Source: an uncultured Nocardioides sp. (GTDB lineage Bacteria; Actinomycetota; Actinomycetes; Propionibacteriales; Nocardioidaceae). From it: DNA of 12,068 nt. Numbering within the stretch: the stretch's first letter is position 1; each line of letters begins with the position of its first letter. The notes beneath the pieces were generated by a model that was not told where the DNA came from, made no database searches, and worked only from the letters and a program-made list of their open reading frames with translations. Positions 6,706 to 12,068 of the stretch are shown here, piece by piece. The stretch lies in the NCBI RefSeq assembly GCF_946885725.1, contig NZ_CAMPGZ010000128.1, positions 1-12,068 of the forward strand, read 5' to 3'. Both the position numbers and the translations under genes were made by a program.

Positions 6706-7193
6706 GCGAGGACCGGGGCTCGGGCCCCGCGACCGCCGACGGCGGGGGCCAGGAGTCCGACAAGGAACGCCTCTCCCGCAACTTCAACGAGCTTCTGCAG
6801 GAGCTGCGCGTCAGCCAGACCGGCGTGCAGATCCTGACCGGCTTCCTGCTGACCGTGCCGTTCACCCAGCGGTTCCCCGACCTCGACGCGGTGCAGCGCG
6901 ACGGCTACCTGGCCGTGCTGGTCGGGTCGGTCATCGCCACCGGCTTCATCATCGCGCCGGTCCCTCTGCACCGGATGCTGTTCCGGCAGGGCGAGAAGGA
7001 GTGGATCGTGCACGCGGCCAGCCGGCTGGCCCAGGCCGGGCTCGCCACGCTGGCGCTCACCGTGGCCGGGGTGGTGTGGCTGGTGTTCGACGTGGTGGTC
7101 GGCCGTGAAGCCGCGGTCGTCGTCGGCCTGGTCGCTTTCGCCTTCCTGGCGGCGTTGTGGTTCGTGCTGCCGCTGCTGAAGCGGGCCGACTGA
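6702..7193 (+). CDS. DUF6328 family four-helix membrane protein, apparent CTG start
   Basis: 163 residues if started at the CTG at 6702-6704. A charged cytoplasmic N-terminus contains ESDKERLSRNFNELLQELRV (18-37), the family hallmark, then SQTGVQILTGFLLTVPF (38-54). Four hydrophobic segments follow at about 41-58, 67-90, 107-133 and 136-160, with a short RQGEKEWIVHAASR loop (95-108) between TM2 and TM3. Function is unknown; DUF6328 proteins are small integral membrane proteins of actinobacteria. Upstream of the conserved ELLQELR motif this frame has no ATG, GTG or TTG near the gene; CTG at 6702 overlaps the preceding TGA as CTGA, the geometry used by ATGA/GTGA couplings in this genome. The next in-frame GTG (6825) would remove the conserved N-terminus and part of TM1. 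The coding assignment is firm; the start codon is inferred. Confidence 0.8.
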   Translation: MSEDRGSGPATADGGGQESDKERLSRNFNELLQELRVSQTGVQILTGFLLTVPFTQRFPDLDAVQRDGYLAVLVGSVIATGFIIAPVPLHRMLFRQGEKEWIVHAASRLAQAGLATLALTVAGVVWLVFDVVVGREAAVVVGLVAFAFLAALWFVLPLLKRAD

Positions 7194-7209
7194 GCCGGAG
7201 CGTCAGTCG
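7187..7209. terminator. Inverted repeat spanning two convergent stop codons, possible bidirectional terminator
   Basis: CGACTGA (7187-7193) and TCAGTCG (7203-7209) form a perfect 7-bp stem with a 9-base loop. Each arm contains the TGA stop of one convergent gene: DUF6328 on the plus strand and the TadG-like gene on the minus strand. Only 9 bp separate the two genes, so this is the only room for termination. There is no T-run, so it would be a non-canonical hairpin terminator of the kind proposed for high-GC actinobacteria. Confidence 0.4.
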
Positions 7210-7646
7210 CTGACCACCACGAACGACGCGGCGGTCGCGCTGATCCGCGGCGTGCCGGTCCAGCCGGGCGGGGTGAACGGCAGGTCGAGCGGCGCGGACA
7301 CCCGCACGACGATGCGGTCGGTGCGGGCGTCGACGTCGACGCGCAGCCCGGCGTACTCGCGCGTCGCGCCGACCTGCGCGAGGTACTGCGCCACGTAGTC
7401 GCGCGCCACCTCAGGGTCGACGAGCGCGACCTCGCCGAGGCCGCCGTCGTAGACCTGCTCTCCCTGGATGCCGTCGGCCGCGGCGAGGGCGGCTCCGTCG
7501 GCGAGGTTGTCGAGGCCCGCTCGGCGCAGGTACGCCGCCGACGCGTCGACCGTCACGCCGACGAGCACCATCAGGACCACTGCGAGGCCGACGAGCAGCA
7601 GCGCGGTCTGGCCGTCCTCGCCCGGCCGTCGCTCGGGCCGTCTCAT
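7203..7646 (-). CDS. TadG-like pilus assembly protein
   Basis: 147 residues. A basic start (MRRPERRPGEDGQTALLLVG) leads into one membrane helix (about 14-36), then DASAAYLRRAGLDNLADGAA (34-53), which matches the D....Y..RR.LQN.ADAAALA pattern right after the helix of TadG/TadE-type proteins. The rest (about 60-147) is a small beta-rich external domain. The protein is much shorter than full TadG proteins that carry a von Willebrand A domain, so it corresponds to the actinobacterial mini-TadG (Rv3654c-like position). The usual glutamate at +5 after the glycine is absent (G12-QTALL), so processing by a prepilin peptidase is uncertain. It is last in the Tad operon; its ATG at 7644-7646 overlaps the preceding stop (ATGA). 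Confidence 0.8.
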   Translation of the reverse strand: MRRPERRPGEDGQTALLLVGLAVVLMVLVGVTVDASAAYLRRAGLDNLADGAALAAADGIQGEQVYDGGLGEVALVDPEVARDYVAQYLAQVGATREYAGLRVDVDARTDRIVVRVSAPLDLPFTPPGWTGTPRISATAASFVVVSD

Positions 7647-8080
7647 GACCGGTCCTCGCGGAACGACCCGTAGGGCACGGTGTGCGCGGCGTCGACCCGG
7701 ATGCTCGGCGCGCCGTCGCCGAGCACGTCCGGCATCAGCGGCAGGCGCACCTGCGTGTGCACGTCGACGACCACGACGGACCCGGGTGCGAGACACGACC
7801 CGGCGGGCTGGCACGCGATGTCGACACGGACCGCGCGCGGGTCGACGCGCTGGTCGCCGAGCGCGACCGCGGCCGCCTCCCGTGCCTGTGCCGTGGCGGC
7901 GGTGGTGTCGGGGGCCAGGACGAAGGCGCGACCTGCCGCGCGGGCCGCGGCGGTGGCCGCGAACGCGTGCCGTTGTACGTCGTACACCGCGAGCACGACG
8001 TACACGAGCGGCACCATCAGCAGGATCGCCAGCCAGGTGACCTCGATGAGGGCGGTGCCGCGCTCGTCGCGGCGGCTCAC
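7643..8080 (-). CDS. TadE-type pseudopilin (TadE/TadF-like)
   Basis: 145 residues. The N-terminus MSRRDERGTALIEVTWLAIL has a basic leader, a glycine (G8) and, five residues after it, E13, the prepilin-like processing pattern of TadE/TadF pseudopilins. A single membrane helix spans about 13-33. The following segment AFAATAAARAAGRAFVLA (39-56) is the amphipathic continuation usual in the family. The exported part contains C90 and C96, which could pair in a disulfide, and ends in a beta-rich region. Pseudopilins of this type form a minor assembly complex of the Tad pilus. GTG start at 8078-8080 overlaps the upstream stop as GTGA, and its own stop overlaps the next ATG, so translation should be coupled on both sides. 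Confidence 0.85.
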   Translation of the reverse strand: MSRRDERGTALIEVTWLAILLMVPLVYVVLAVYDVQRHAFAATAAARAAGRAFVLAPDTTAATAQAREAAAVALGDQRVDPRAVRVDIACQPAGSCLAPGSVVVVDVHTQVRLPLMPDVLGDGAPSIRVDAAHTVPYGSFREDRS

Positions 8081-8490
8081 GGGACCGGCTCCTCAACCGC
8101 GTGCCCGGTCGACACGAGGCGTACGTTGGGTCCCCACAGTCCGAGCGGCGGGACCTCGGCGACGACCCGGACCTCGACTCCCGGGGCGCCGCGGACTGTG
8201 GCGGGGTGTGCGACGACGTCGCGGGCGAACCGGGCGGCGAGCGCTCCGGTGATCTGGCTGCGAGTGCGCGCGGCGCCGTCGGCGGGGCCGCGATCGGCGG
8301 TCGCGGCGTAGCGGGCCCCCTCGGAGGCCGCGGACGTCAGCGTGTTGCGGACGTGCAGCACCAGCGCCACCTGGCAGATCCCGAGAAACAGCGGCAGCAC
8401 GACGACCAGCACCAGCACGAAGTCGACGACGGCGGAGCCGCGCTCACCGCGCCGGCCGACGCGGTCAGCCCACCGAGCCGAGCGCGTCAC
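8077..8490 (-). CDS. TadE-like pilus assembly protein
   Basis: 137 residues. The leader MTRSARWADRVGRRGERG is followed by S19-A-V-V-D23-F, a TadE-like start in which aspartate takes the place of the usual glutamate at +5. One membrane helix (about 20-42), then HVRNTLTSAASEGARYAATA (46-65), the strongly conserved TadE segment (normally ..aareaaRaaa.). The remainder is a small external domain. It should be a minor pseudopilin of the Tad machine. The GTG at 8488-8490 is the only start upstream of the helix in this frame; it overlaps the end of the pilin-like gene by 26 bp, the longest overlap in the cluster. Confidence 0.85.
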   Translation of the reverse strand: MTRSARWADRVGRRGERGSAVVDFVLVLVVVLPLFLGICQVALVLHVRNTLTSAASEGARYAATADRGPADGAARTRSQITGALAARFARDVVAHPATVRGAPGVEVRVVAEVPPLGLWGPNVRLVSTGHAVEEPVP

Positions 8491-8659
8491 GCAGCATCGA
8501 GACCAGCTCGGGGCCGGCGACGGCCCAGATCGCGGCCACGAGACCGGCGGTCATCACGGTGATCATCACCCACCCCGGGACGTCACCCCGCTCTCCGCGG
8601 CGAGCCGCGCGCAGGGCGGCCAGGTGACTGTCGAGCGCGGTCAGGAGTCGGTGGGTCAT
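8465..8659 (-). CDS. Very small Flp-like pilin candidate of the Tad cluster
   Basis: 64 residues: a basic amphipathic leader (MTHRLLTALDSHLAALRAAR), the RRGERG motif (20-25) also found before the membrane helix in the next two genes, one hydrophobic helix (about 28-49, VPGWVMITVMTAGLVAAIWAV), and a short tail ending in GSVG. Size, single helix and position after tadC are those of the Flp/type IVb pilin. The canonical Flp cleavage site is G followed by a glutamate and tyrosine at +5/+6; here the residues after G25 are D-V-P-G-W-V, so the glutamate is missing. It may be an unprocessed or unusually processed pilin, or a different small membrane subunit. The ATG at 8659 is chosen for its GAGGGGG; an ATG at 8695, overlapping the tadC stop, would add 12 residues. 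Confidence 0.7.
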   Translation of the reverse strand: MTHRLLTALDSHLAALRAARRGERGDVPGWVMITVMTAGLVAAIWAVAGPELVSMLRDALGSVG

Positions 8660-8664
8660 GAGGT

Positions 8665-8671
8665 CCCCCTC
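8665..8671 (-). promoter_or_regulatory. Ribosome binding site deciding the start of the pilin-like gene
   Basis: GAGGGGG on the minus strand ends five bases before the ATG at 8659. The alternative ATG at 8695 has no such sequence but overlaps the tadC stop as ATGA, so it could be served by coupling. A high-output RBS suits a pilin subunit. Confidence 0.5.
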
Positions 8672-8691
8672 GGTGCGGACGGGTGTGCGGG

Positions 8692-9621
8692 TCATGGCGT
8701 GACGAGCCGGAGGCCGACGACCCCGGGCCAGAAGGCGAACAGGATCGTGATCGGCAGGACCAGGAAGACGACCGGGACCATCATCAGCACCTCGCGGCGG
8801 GCGCCGGTCTCGATGAGCGCGCGGCGGCCGGCCTCGCGGGCGTCGGCGGCCTGGGCGTGGAGGACGGCGGCCAGCGGCGTGCCGCGGTCGACGGCCACGG
8901 CCATCGCCTCCGCGAACCGGGCGACCGCCGGCAGCCCGGACCGCGCCGCCCAGGCGTCCAGCGCGGCGGCGACCGGCGCGCCGGTGCGGACGTCGGCGAG
9001 CACGCGGTGGATCTCGTCGCCCATCTCACCGCGGCATCTCGCCGCGACCCGGTCGAGCGCGGCCACCGGTCCCTCGCCGGCCCCGACCGCGAGGGCGAGC
9101 AGCTCGGCGACGGTCGGGAACTGGGCGAGGATCCGGCGTTCGCGCTCGGCCGCCTGAGCGGTGAGCCTGTTCTCGCGCAGGAGCACGCCGGCGGCGAAGG
9201 CGACCAGGCACAGCACGAGCAGCGGCACGGTGCGGCCGGGCGACCGGAGCGCCACGACGAGCGTGAGCGCCGCGGCGCCGCCGAAGCCGGCCAGCCCCCA
9301 GAGCACCTGCTCGACGCGGAAGTCGCGCACGGACATGTCGAGCCCGGCGCGGTAGAGGCGCCGGCGGATCGACGCGGACCCACCCAGCACCCGCTCGACG
9401 GAGCCGGCGGCCGCCATCAGCACCGGACCGAACACGGCCCGGAACGGTCCCGGCGTACGGACCCCGGGCACGCCGCGCGCGGCCATCTGCGGCAGGTCGC
9501 GCACGTAGGGCAGCACGCGGACCTCGAGCGTCGGGCGTCGCGCCAGCACGGCGCGGGCGATCAGGACGAGTCCCAGCCCGAGCGCGACGCCGACGGCCGC
9601 GCCACCCACACTCACGCTCAC
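8692..9621 (-). CDS. tadC: Tad pilus inner-membrane platform protein TadC (type II secretion F domain)
   Basis: 309 residues with four hydrophobic segments (about 5-25, 105-125, 131-149 and 277-298). The T2SSF domain covers about 166-295: LAQFPTVAELLALAVGAGEG (165-184), IHRVLADVRTGAPVAAALDAW (205-224), then RFAEAMAVAVDRGTPLAAVL (235-254), and a last helix after RREVLMMVPVVFLVLPITIL. With TadB it forms the membrane platform on which the TadA ATPase acts. The GTG at 9619-9621 overlaps the tadB stop as GTGA, and this start keeps the family length. The reading frame stays open far upstream, but that part is an out-of-frame shadow of tadB. Confidence 0.88.
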   Translation of the reverse strand: MSVSVGGAAVGVALGLGLVLIARAVLARRPTLEVRVLPYVRDLPQMAARGVPGVRTPGPFRAVFGPVLMAAAGSVERVLGGSASIRRRLYRAGLDMSVRDFRVEQVLWGLAGFGGAAALTLVVALRSPGRTVPLLVLCLVAFAAGVLLRENRLTAQAAERERRILAQFPTVAELLALAVGAGEGPVAALDRVAARCRGEMGDEIHRVLADVRTGAPVAAALDAWAARSGLPAVARFAEAMAVAVDRGTPLAAVLHAQAADAREAGRRALIETGARREVLMMVPVVFLVLPITILFAFWPGVVGLRLVTP

Positions 9622-10475
9622 GCGAGCACCCGCCGTTCGACCGGGAGCCGTCCGATGCGGACCATCAGCCGGTAGGCGACCAGCGACAGCCCGCCGCCGA
9701 CGGCGAGCACGACCGCGCCCTCGGTGGACGCGTAGCGGCTGATCACCTCGCGCTGGAAGCTCAGCATGAGCAGCACCAGCCACGGCGCGGCGACGGCCAG
9801 CCGGGCGCCGACGACCGTCCAGGTCTGGCGCGACTCGAGCTCGGACCGGGTGCGGGCGTCGTCGCGCAGGAAGCCGGACAGGTTGCGCAGCACGCCGCCG
9901 AGCTCGCCGCCGCCGACCTCGCGAGCGACGCGCAGCCCTTCCACGACGCGGTCGCCGACTGGGTCGGCAAGACGGTCCTTGAGCCGGTCGAGCGACTCGC
10001 CGAAGCGGCCGGTGAGCTGGTAGTCGGTGGCGAACGCGTCGAAGTGCGGCCGCAGCGGCTCGGGCCCGCGCTTGCCGAGCGCGGAGAGCGCCTCGGGAAG
10101 CGACAGACCGGCGCGTACGGCGGAAGCCAGGTTGTCGACCGCCTCCGGCCACACGTCGAGCAGCTCCCGCTGCCGCCGGCGGGCGCGTCCGGTGAGCAGC
10201 GACACCGGGAGATAGGCGGCGAGCAGCCCGAACGCGCCCGCCACGGTCGGCGTACCCGAGACGAGCTGGAGGAGCAGCGCCGCGGCCACTCCGCAGATCG
10301 CGCACACCGTGAGCAGCTGCGCGGGCGAGGTGGACTCGAGGCCCGCGCGCGCCAGCATGTCGGTCACGCGGCCGGGCCGGTCCGACGCGTTGGCGCGGCG
10401 CTCGACGGGCGAGGTGAGCGCGAGCCACACCAGCAGGAGGCCGACGCCCGCGACGAGTCCGACGGCGAGTCCCAC
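9618..10475 (-). CDS. tadB: Tad pilus inner-membrane platform protein TadB (type II secretion F domain)
   Basis: 285 residues. Hydrophobic segments at about 2-20, 53-72, 77-95, 224-240 and 252-270. The T2SSF domain is cytoplasmic and central: LLDVWPEAVDNLASAVRAGL (105-124) SLPEAL, GRFGESLDRLKDRLADPVGDRVVEGLRVAREVGGG (156-190), LGGVLRNLSGFLRDDARTRSELE (192-214). The phrase about ARAGLSLPEAL and REVGGGELGGVL is typical of actinobacterial TadB. It partners TadC as the assembly platform. Start GTG at 10473-10475 lies one base after the tadA stop, with GGGAGG six bases upstream inside the end of tadA. Confidence 0.9.
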   Translation of the reverse strand: MGLAVGLVAGVGLLLVWLALTSPVERRANASDRPGRVTDMLARAGLESTSPAQLLTVCAICGVAAALLLQLVSGTPTVAGAFGLLAAYLPVSLLTGRARRRQRELLDVWPEAVDNLASAVRAGLSLPEALSALGKRGPEPLRPHFDAFATDYQLTGRFGESLDRLKDRLADPVGDRVVEGLRVAREVGGGELGGVLRNLSGFLRDDARTRSELESRQTWTVVGARLAVAAPWLVLLMLSFQREVISRYASTEGAVVLAVGGGLSLVAYRLMVRIGRLPVERRVLA

Positions 10476-10476
10476 G

Positions 10477-11727
10477 TCAGCCTCCCGCCAGCAGCGAGGC
10501 GAGGTCGAGGCCGGCGCGCTCGAAGTGCTCGCGCCGCGGCGGCATGCCCTGCGCGCGGACCAGCTCGTCGCCGCGTCGAACGAACAGCGCCTCGGTCTCG
10601 ATGACGTCGTTCTCGACCCGGCCGGGCACGCCGACGACCTCCTGGACGCGGCGTACGCCGTGGCGGTCGATGCCGAGGTGGACGACGATGTCCACGGACG
10701 CTGCGACTGTGGGTACGACGAAGCGCGGGCTGATGTTCTCACCGGCGAGGAGCGGCAACGTACACATCTTGACCAGCGCCTCACGAGCGGAGTTGGCGTG
10801 CAGGCTGGCCATGCCCGGCAGACCGGCGTTGAGCGCGAGCAGCAGGTCGAGGCACTCCTCCGAGCGCACCTCACCGACGATGATCCGGCTCGGGCGCATC
10901 CGCAGGCTCTCCTTGACCAGGTCGCGAAGCCGGACCTCGCCAGTGCCTTCGAGGCCCTGCTGGCGCGTCTGCAACGCCACCCAGTCCGGGTGGTGGAAGC
11001 GCAATTCGTAGACCTCTTCGACCGAGATCACCCGCTCGTGTCCGGGGATCGCGCTGGCGAGGCAGTTCAGCAGCGTGGTCTTGCCTGCCTGCGTGCCGCC
11101 GGAAACCAGGACGTTGAGGCCGGAGACGATCGCGGCGTCGAGGAACTTCGCGGCCTGTGCCGACAGGCTGCCCAGCCCGACCAGGTCGTCGAGACGCGCG
11201 GCCTTCACGACGAACTTCCGGATGTTCACCGCGCTGAACCCGCGCGCGATTCCTTCCAGGACGACGTGCAGACGATGGCCCTGCGGCAGCATCGCGTCGA
11301 CGAACGGCTGGCTCACGTCGACGCGTCGCCCGCTGGACTTGAGCATCCGCTCGACCAGCTCGGTGACCTGCGCCGCGGTCAGGATCGTGGTGGTCAGCTC
11401 GTGCTTGCCGGCACGAGCGACGAAGACGCGGCTCGGATCATTGATCCAAATCTCTTCTACCTCGGAATCGTCCAGGTAGCGCTGCAGCGGGCCGAAGCCC
11501 GAGATCCGCGCGACCAGCTCGTCGACGGCCGTGCCGGCGTCCGGCAGCGGCAGCACGGCGCCGGTGAGCGAGCGCTCGTCGTGCTCTGCCACGAGACGTG
11601 CGGCAAGCCGGCGTACGGCGGCCGGGTCACGCTGGGGATCGAGCGCCTCACGCCGTACGGCGTCGCGCAGCGACGCGTCCAGGTCCTCGAGCTGCGCCTC
11701 GTGCGCGTCGATCCGGGTCAGGCTCAT
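10477..11727 (-). CDS. tadA: Tad/CpaF family type II/IV secretion ATPase TadA
   Basis: 416 residues. The N-terminal domain (about 1-190) contains DELVARISGFGPLQRYLDD (69-87) and VEEIWINDPSRVFV (90-103), typical of CpaF/TadA. The ATPase domain has Walker A GGTQAGKT (210-217), acidic Asp-box residues E237-E238 in VISVEEVYELR, the arginine-rich VRLRDLVKESLRMRPSRIIVGEVR (265-288) with Walker B E286, and the His box GMASLHANS with H310. It is a cytoplasmic hexameric ATPase that powers pilus assembly through TadB and TadC. It is first in the cluster; the ATG at 11725-11727 has GAGG upstream. Unlike many Tad loci, including the mycobacterial one, no cpaE/tadZ/ssd-type ATPase gene precedes it: the next gene is divergent. 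Confidence 0.95.
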   Translation of the reverse strand: MSLTRIDAHEAQLEDLDASLRDAVRREALDPQRDPAAVRRLAARLVAEHDERSLTGAVLPLPDAGTAVDELVARISGFGPLQRYLDDSEVEEIWINDPSRVFVARAGKHELTTTILTAAQVTELVERMLKSSGRRVDVSQPFVDAMLPQGHRLHVVLEGIARGFSAVNIRKFVVKAARLDDLVGLGSLSAQAAKFLDAAIVSGLNVLVSGGTQAGKTTLLNCLASAIPGHERVISVEEVYELRFHHPDWVALQTRQQGLEGTGEVRLRDLVKESLRMRPSRIIVGEVRSEECLDLLLALNAGLPGMASLHANSAREALVKMCTLPLLAGENISPRFVVPTVAASVDIVVHLGIDRHGVRRVQEVVGVPGRVENDVIETEALFVRRGDELVRAQGMPPRREHFERAGLDLASLLAGG

Positions 11728-11817
11728 GCCCCCGCCTCAAGCACTGGTCCCGCCGAGCCGGGGACCCGTGCGGCTGAGTCTCCCCGATGAACAATCCAGA
11801 CGGAACCCCCGAAACCG

Positions 11818-11913
11818 ATCTGTGGAAACCGGTGCCTGAGGGACAGATGTGACCCTTAGCCGGTCGAGCGGATCCCCTTCGTCCGGCGTACCCCATCTCG
11901 TCCTGATGACGGG
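11818..11913 (+). ncRNA. Candidate structured 5' leader RNA (two bulged hairpins, possible pseudoknot)
   Basis: Hairpin 1: ACCGG (11828-11832) pairs with CCGGT (11860-11864) and CTGAGGG (11836-11842) with CCCTTAG (11853-11859), leaving a TGC bulge and a 10-base loop. One pair is G-U as plus-strand RNA but A-C on the minus strand, so the plus strand is favoured. The loop's ACAGAT (11843-11848) is complementary to ATCTGT (11818-11823) upstream, allowing a pseudoknot. Hairpin 2: CCCCATC (11891-11897) pairs with GATG (11905-11908) and GGG (11911-11913) across a two-base bulge. GCCGG (11859-11863) could instead pair with CCGGC (11883-11887), an alternative state. It matches no riboswitch consensus I could recall. 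Confidence 0.35.
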
Positions 11914-11959
11914 GGCGCCCTTCCCAGCGACGGAGCAGCCTGTCGGGGACGGCAGCAGC

Positions 11960-11966
11960 GGAGGGG
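11960..11966 (+). promoter_or_regulatory. Strong ribosome binding site (GGAGGGG)
   Basis: GGAGGGG ends seven bases before the ATG at 11974 and supports that start for the last, partial gene. Confidence 0.75.
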
Positions 11967-11973
11967 CAACGGC

Positions 11974-12068
11974 ATGCGTCATTCGATGGAGCAGTCCGTG
12001 CGGTCGCGACGCACCCTGTCGGTCCTCGCCGTCGTTGCGCTGGCCCTGTCGGCCGTGGGTCTCGCGCC
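11974..12068 (+). CDS. Putative secreted protein, N-terminal fragment (runs off right edge)
   Basis: Only 31 complete codons are inside the window: MRHSMEQSVRSRRTLSVLAV followed by VALALSAVGLA. A short basic region (R10, R12, R13) and a hydrophobic core rich in Ala, Val and Leu give a standard Sec signal peptide, with the cleavage site probably just beyond the window. The product is exported, or anchored by this helix, but nothing identifies the family. It is divergent from the Tad operon, so a role in the pilus is possible but not shown. An in-frame ATG at residue 5 is an alternative start; the first ATG is better spaced from the GGAGGGG. Confidence 0.65.
   Translation, partial: MRHSMEQSVRSRRTLSVLAVVALALSAVGLA

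Larger units (their letters stand above)
11728..11973. other. Divergent intergenic region between tadA and a secreted-protein gene
   Basis: 246 bp without a convincing coding frame. It must hold the start signals of the Tad operon (minus) and of the gene at 11974 (plus). No clear -35/-10 pair was found on either strand. The plus strand contains a fold described separately (11818-11913) and a strong ribosome binding site (11960-11966); the minus strand contains GAGG just before tadA. Confidence 0.8.

Noticed and set aside
11728..11896. Upstream extension or small ORFs before tadA on the minus strand
   Set aside because: The products are Arg/Gly/Pro-rich with no family pattern, and tadA has its own ATG with GAGG; these are chance frames in the intergenic region.

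Overview
The window is very GC-rich DNA with GTG starts at about half of the genes, chains of 4-bp start/stop overlaps, and the gene order prfB-ftsE-ftsX-(M23 peptidase)-smpB. This fits a high-GC actinobacterium; the small stress-type gene next to prfB, the DUF6328 membrane protein and the compact Tad locus look most like Nocardioides or a relative. That placement is an inference from gene content and was not tested by any search.

Positions 1-6280 lie on the minus strand and read right to left. First comes prfB (peptide chain release factor 2), apparently with a leaderless start. Next are ftsE and ftsX, the ABC-type divisome complex, and a secreted coiled-coil M23 endopeptidase that is the natural candidate for the wall hydrolase controlled by FtsEX. 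smpB (trans-translation) follows, then an amidohydrolase overlapping by 4 bp a DUF885 gene that runs off the left edge. Translation termination, ribosome rescue and septal wall cleavage are thus placed side by side.

Positions 6379-7193 hold two plus-strand genes divergent from prfB: a small basic protein of the actinobacterial 'plasmid stabilization' (DUF7218-like) family and a four-helix DUF6328 membrane protein. The second has no ATG, GTG or TTG at its expected start and seems to begin at a CTG overlapping the preceding stop. These genes converge on the Tad cluster with 9 bp between stop codons, and an inverted repeat spans both stops.

Positions 7203-11727 (minus) are a minimal Tad/type IVb pilus cluster, in transcription order tadA (ATPase), tadB and tadC (inner-membrane platform), a very small pilin-like protein, two TadE-type pseudopilins and a TadG-like protein. 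Neighbouring genes overlap or nearly touch, so they are probably one transcript. No cpaE/tadZ/ssd gene and no prepilin peptidase is present, and the pilin-like protein lacks the usual glutamate at the processing site.

Positions 11728-11973 are a 246-bp divergent intergenic region whose plus strand can fold into two bulged hairpins, with a possible loop pseudoknot, ahead of a strong ribosome binding site. The last gene, starting at 11974, shows only a signal-peptide-like N-terminus before the window ends. No rRNA, tRNA, CRISPR array, insertion sequence or prophage gene was seen. The best candidates for something undescribed are the structured leader at 11818-11913, the atypical Tad pilin, the CTG start and the palindrome ahead of the M23 gene; the coding genes otherwise belong to known families.
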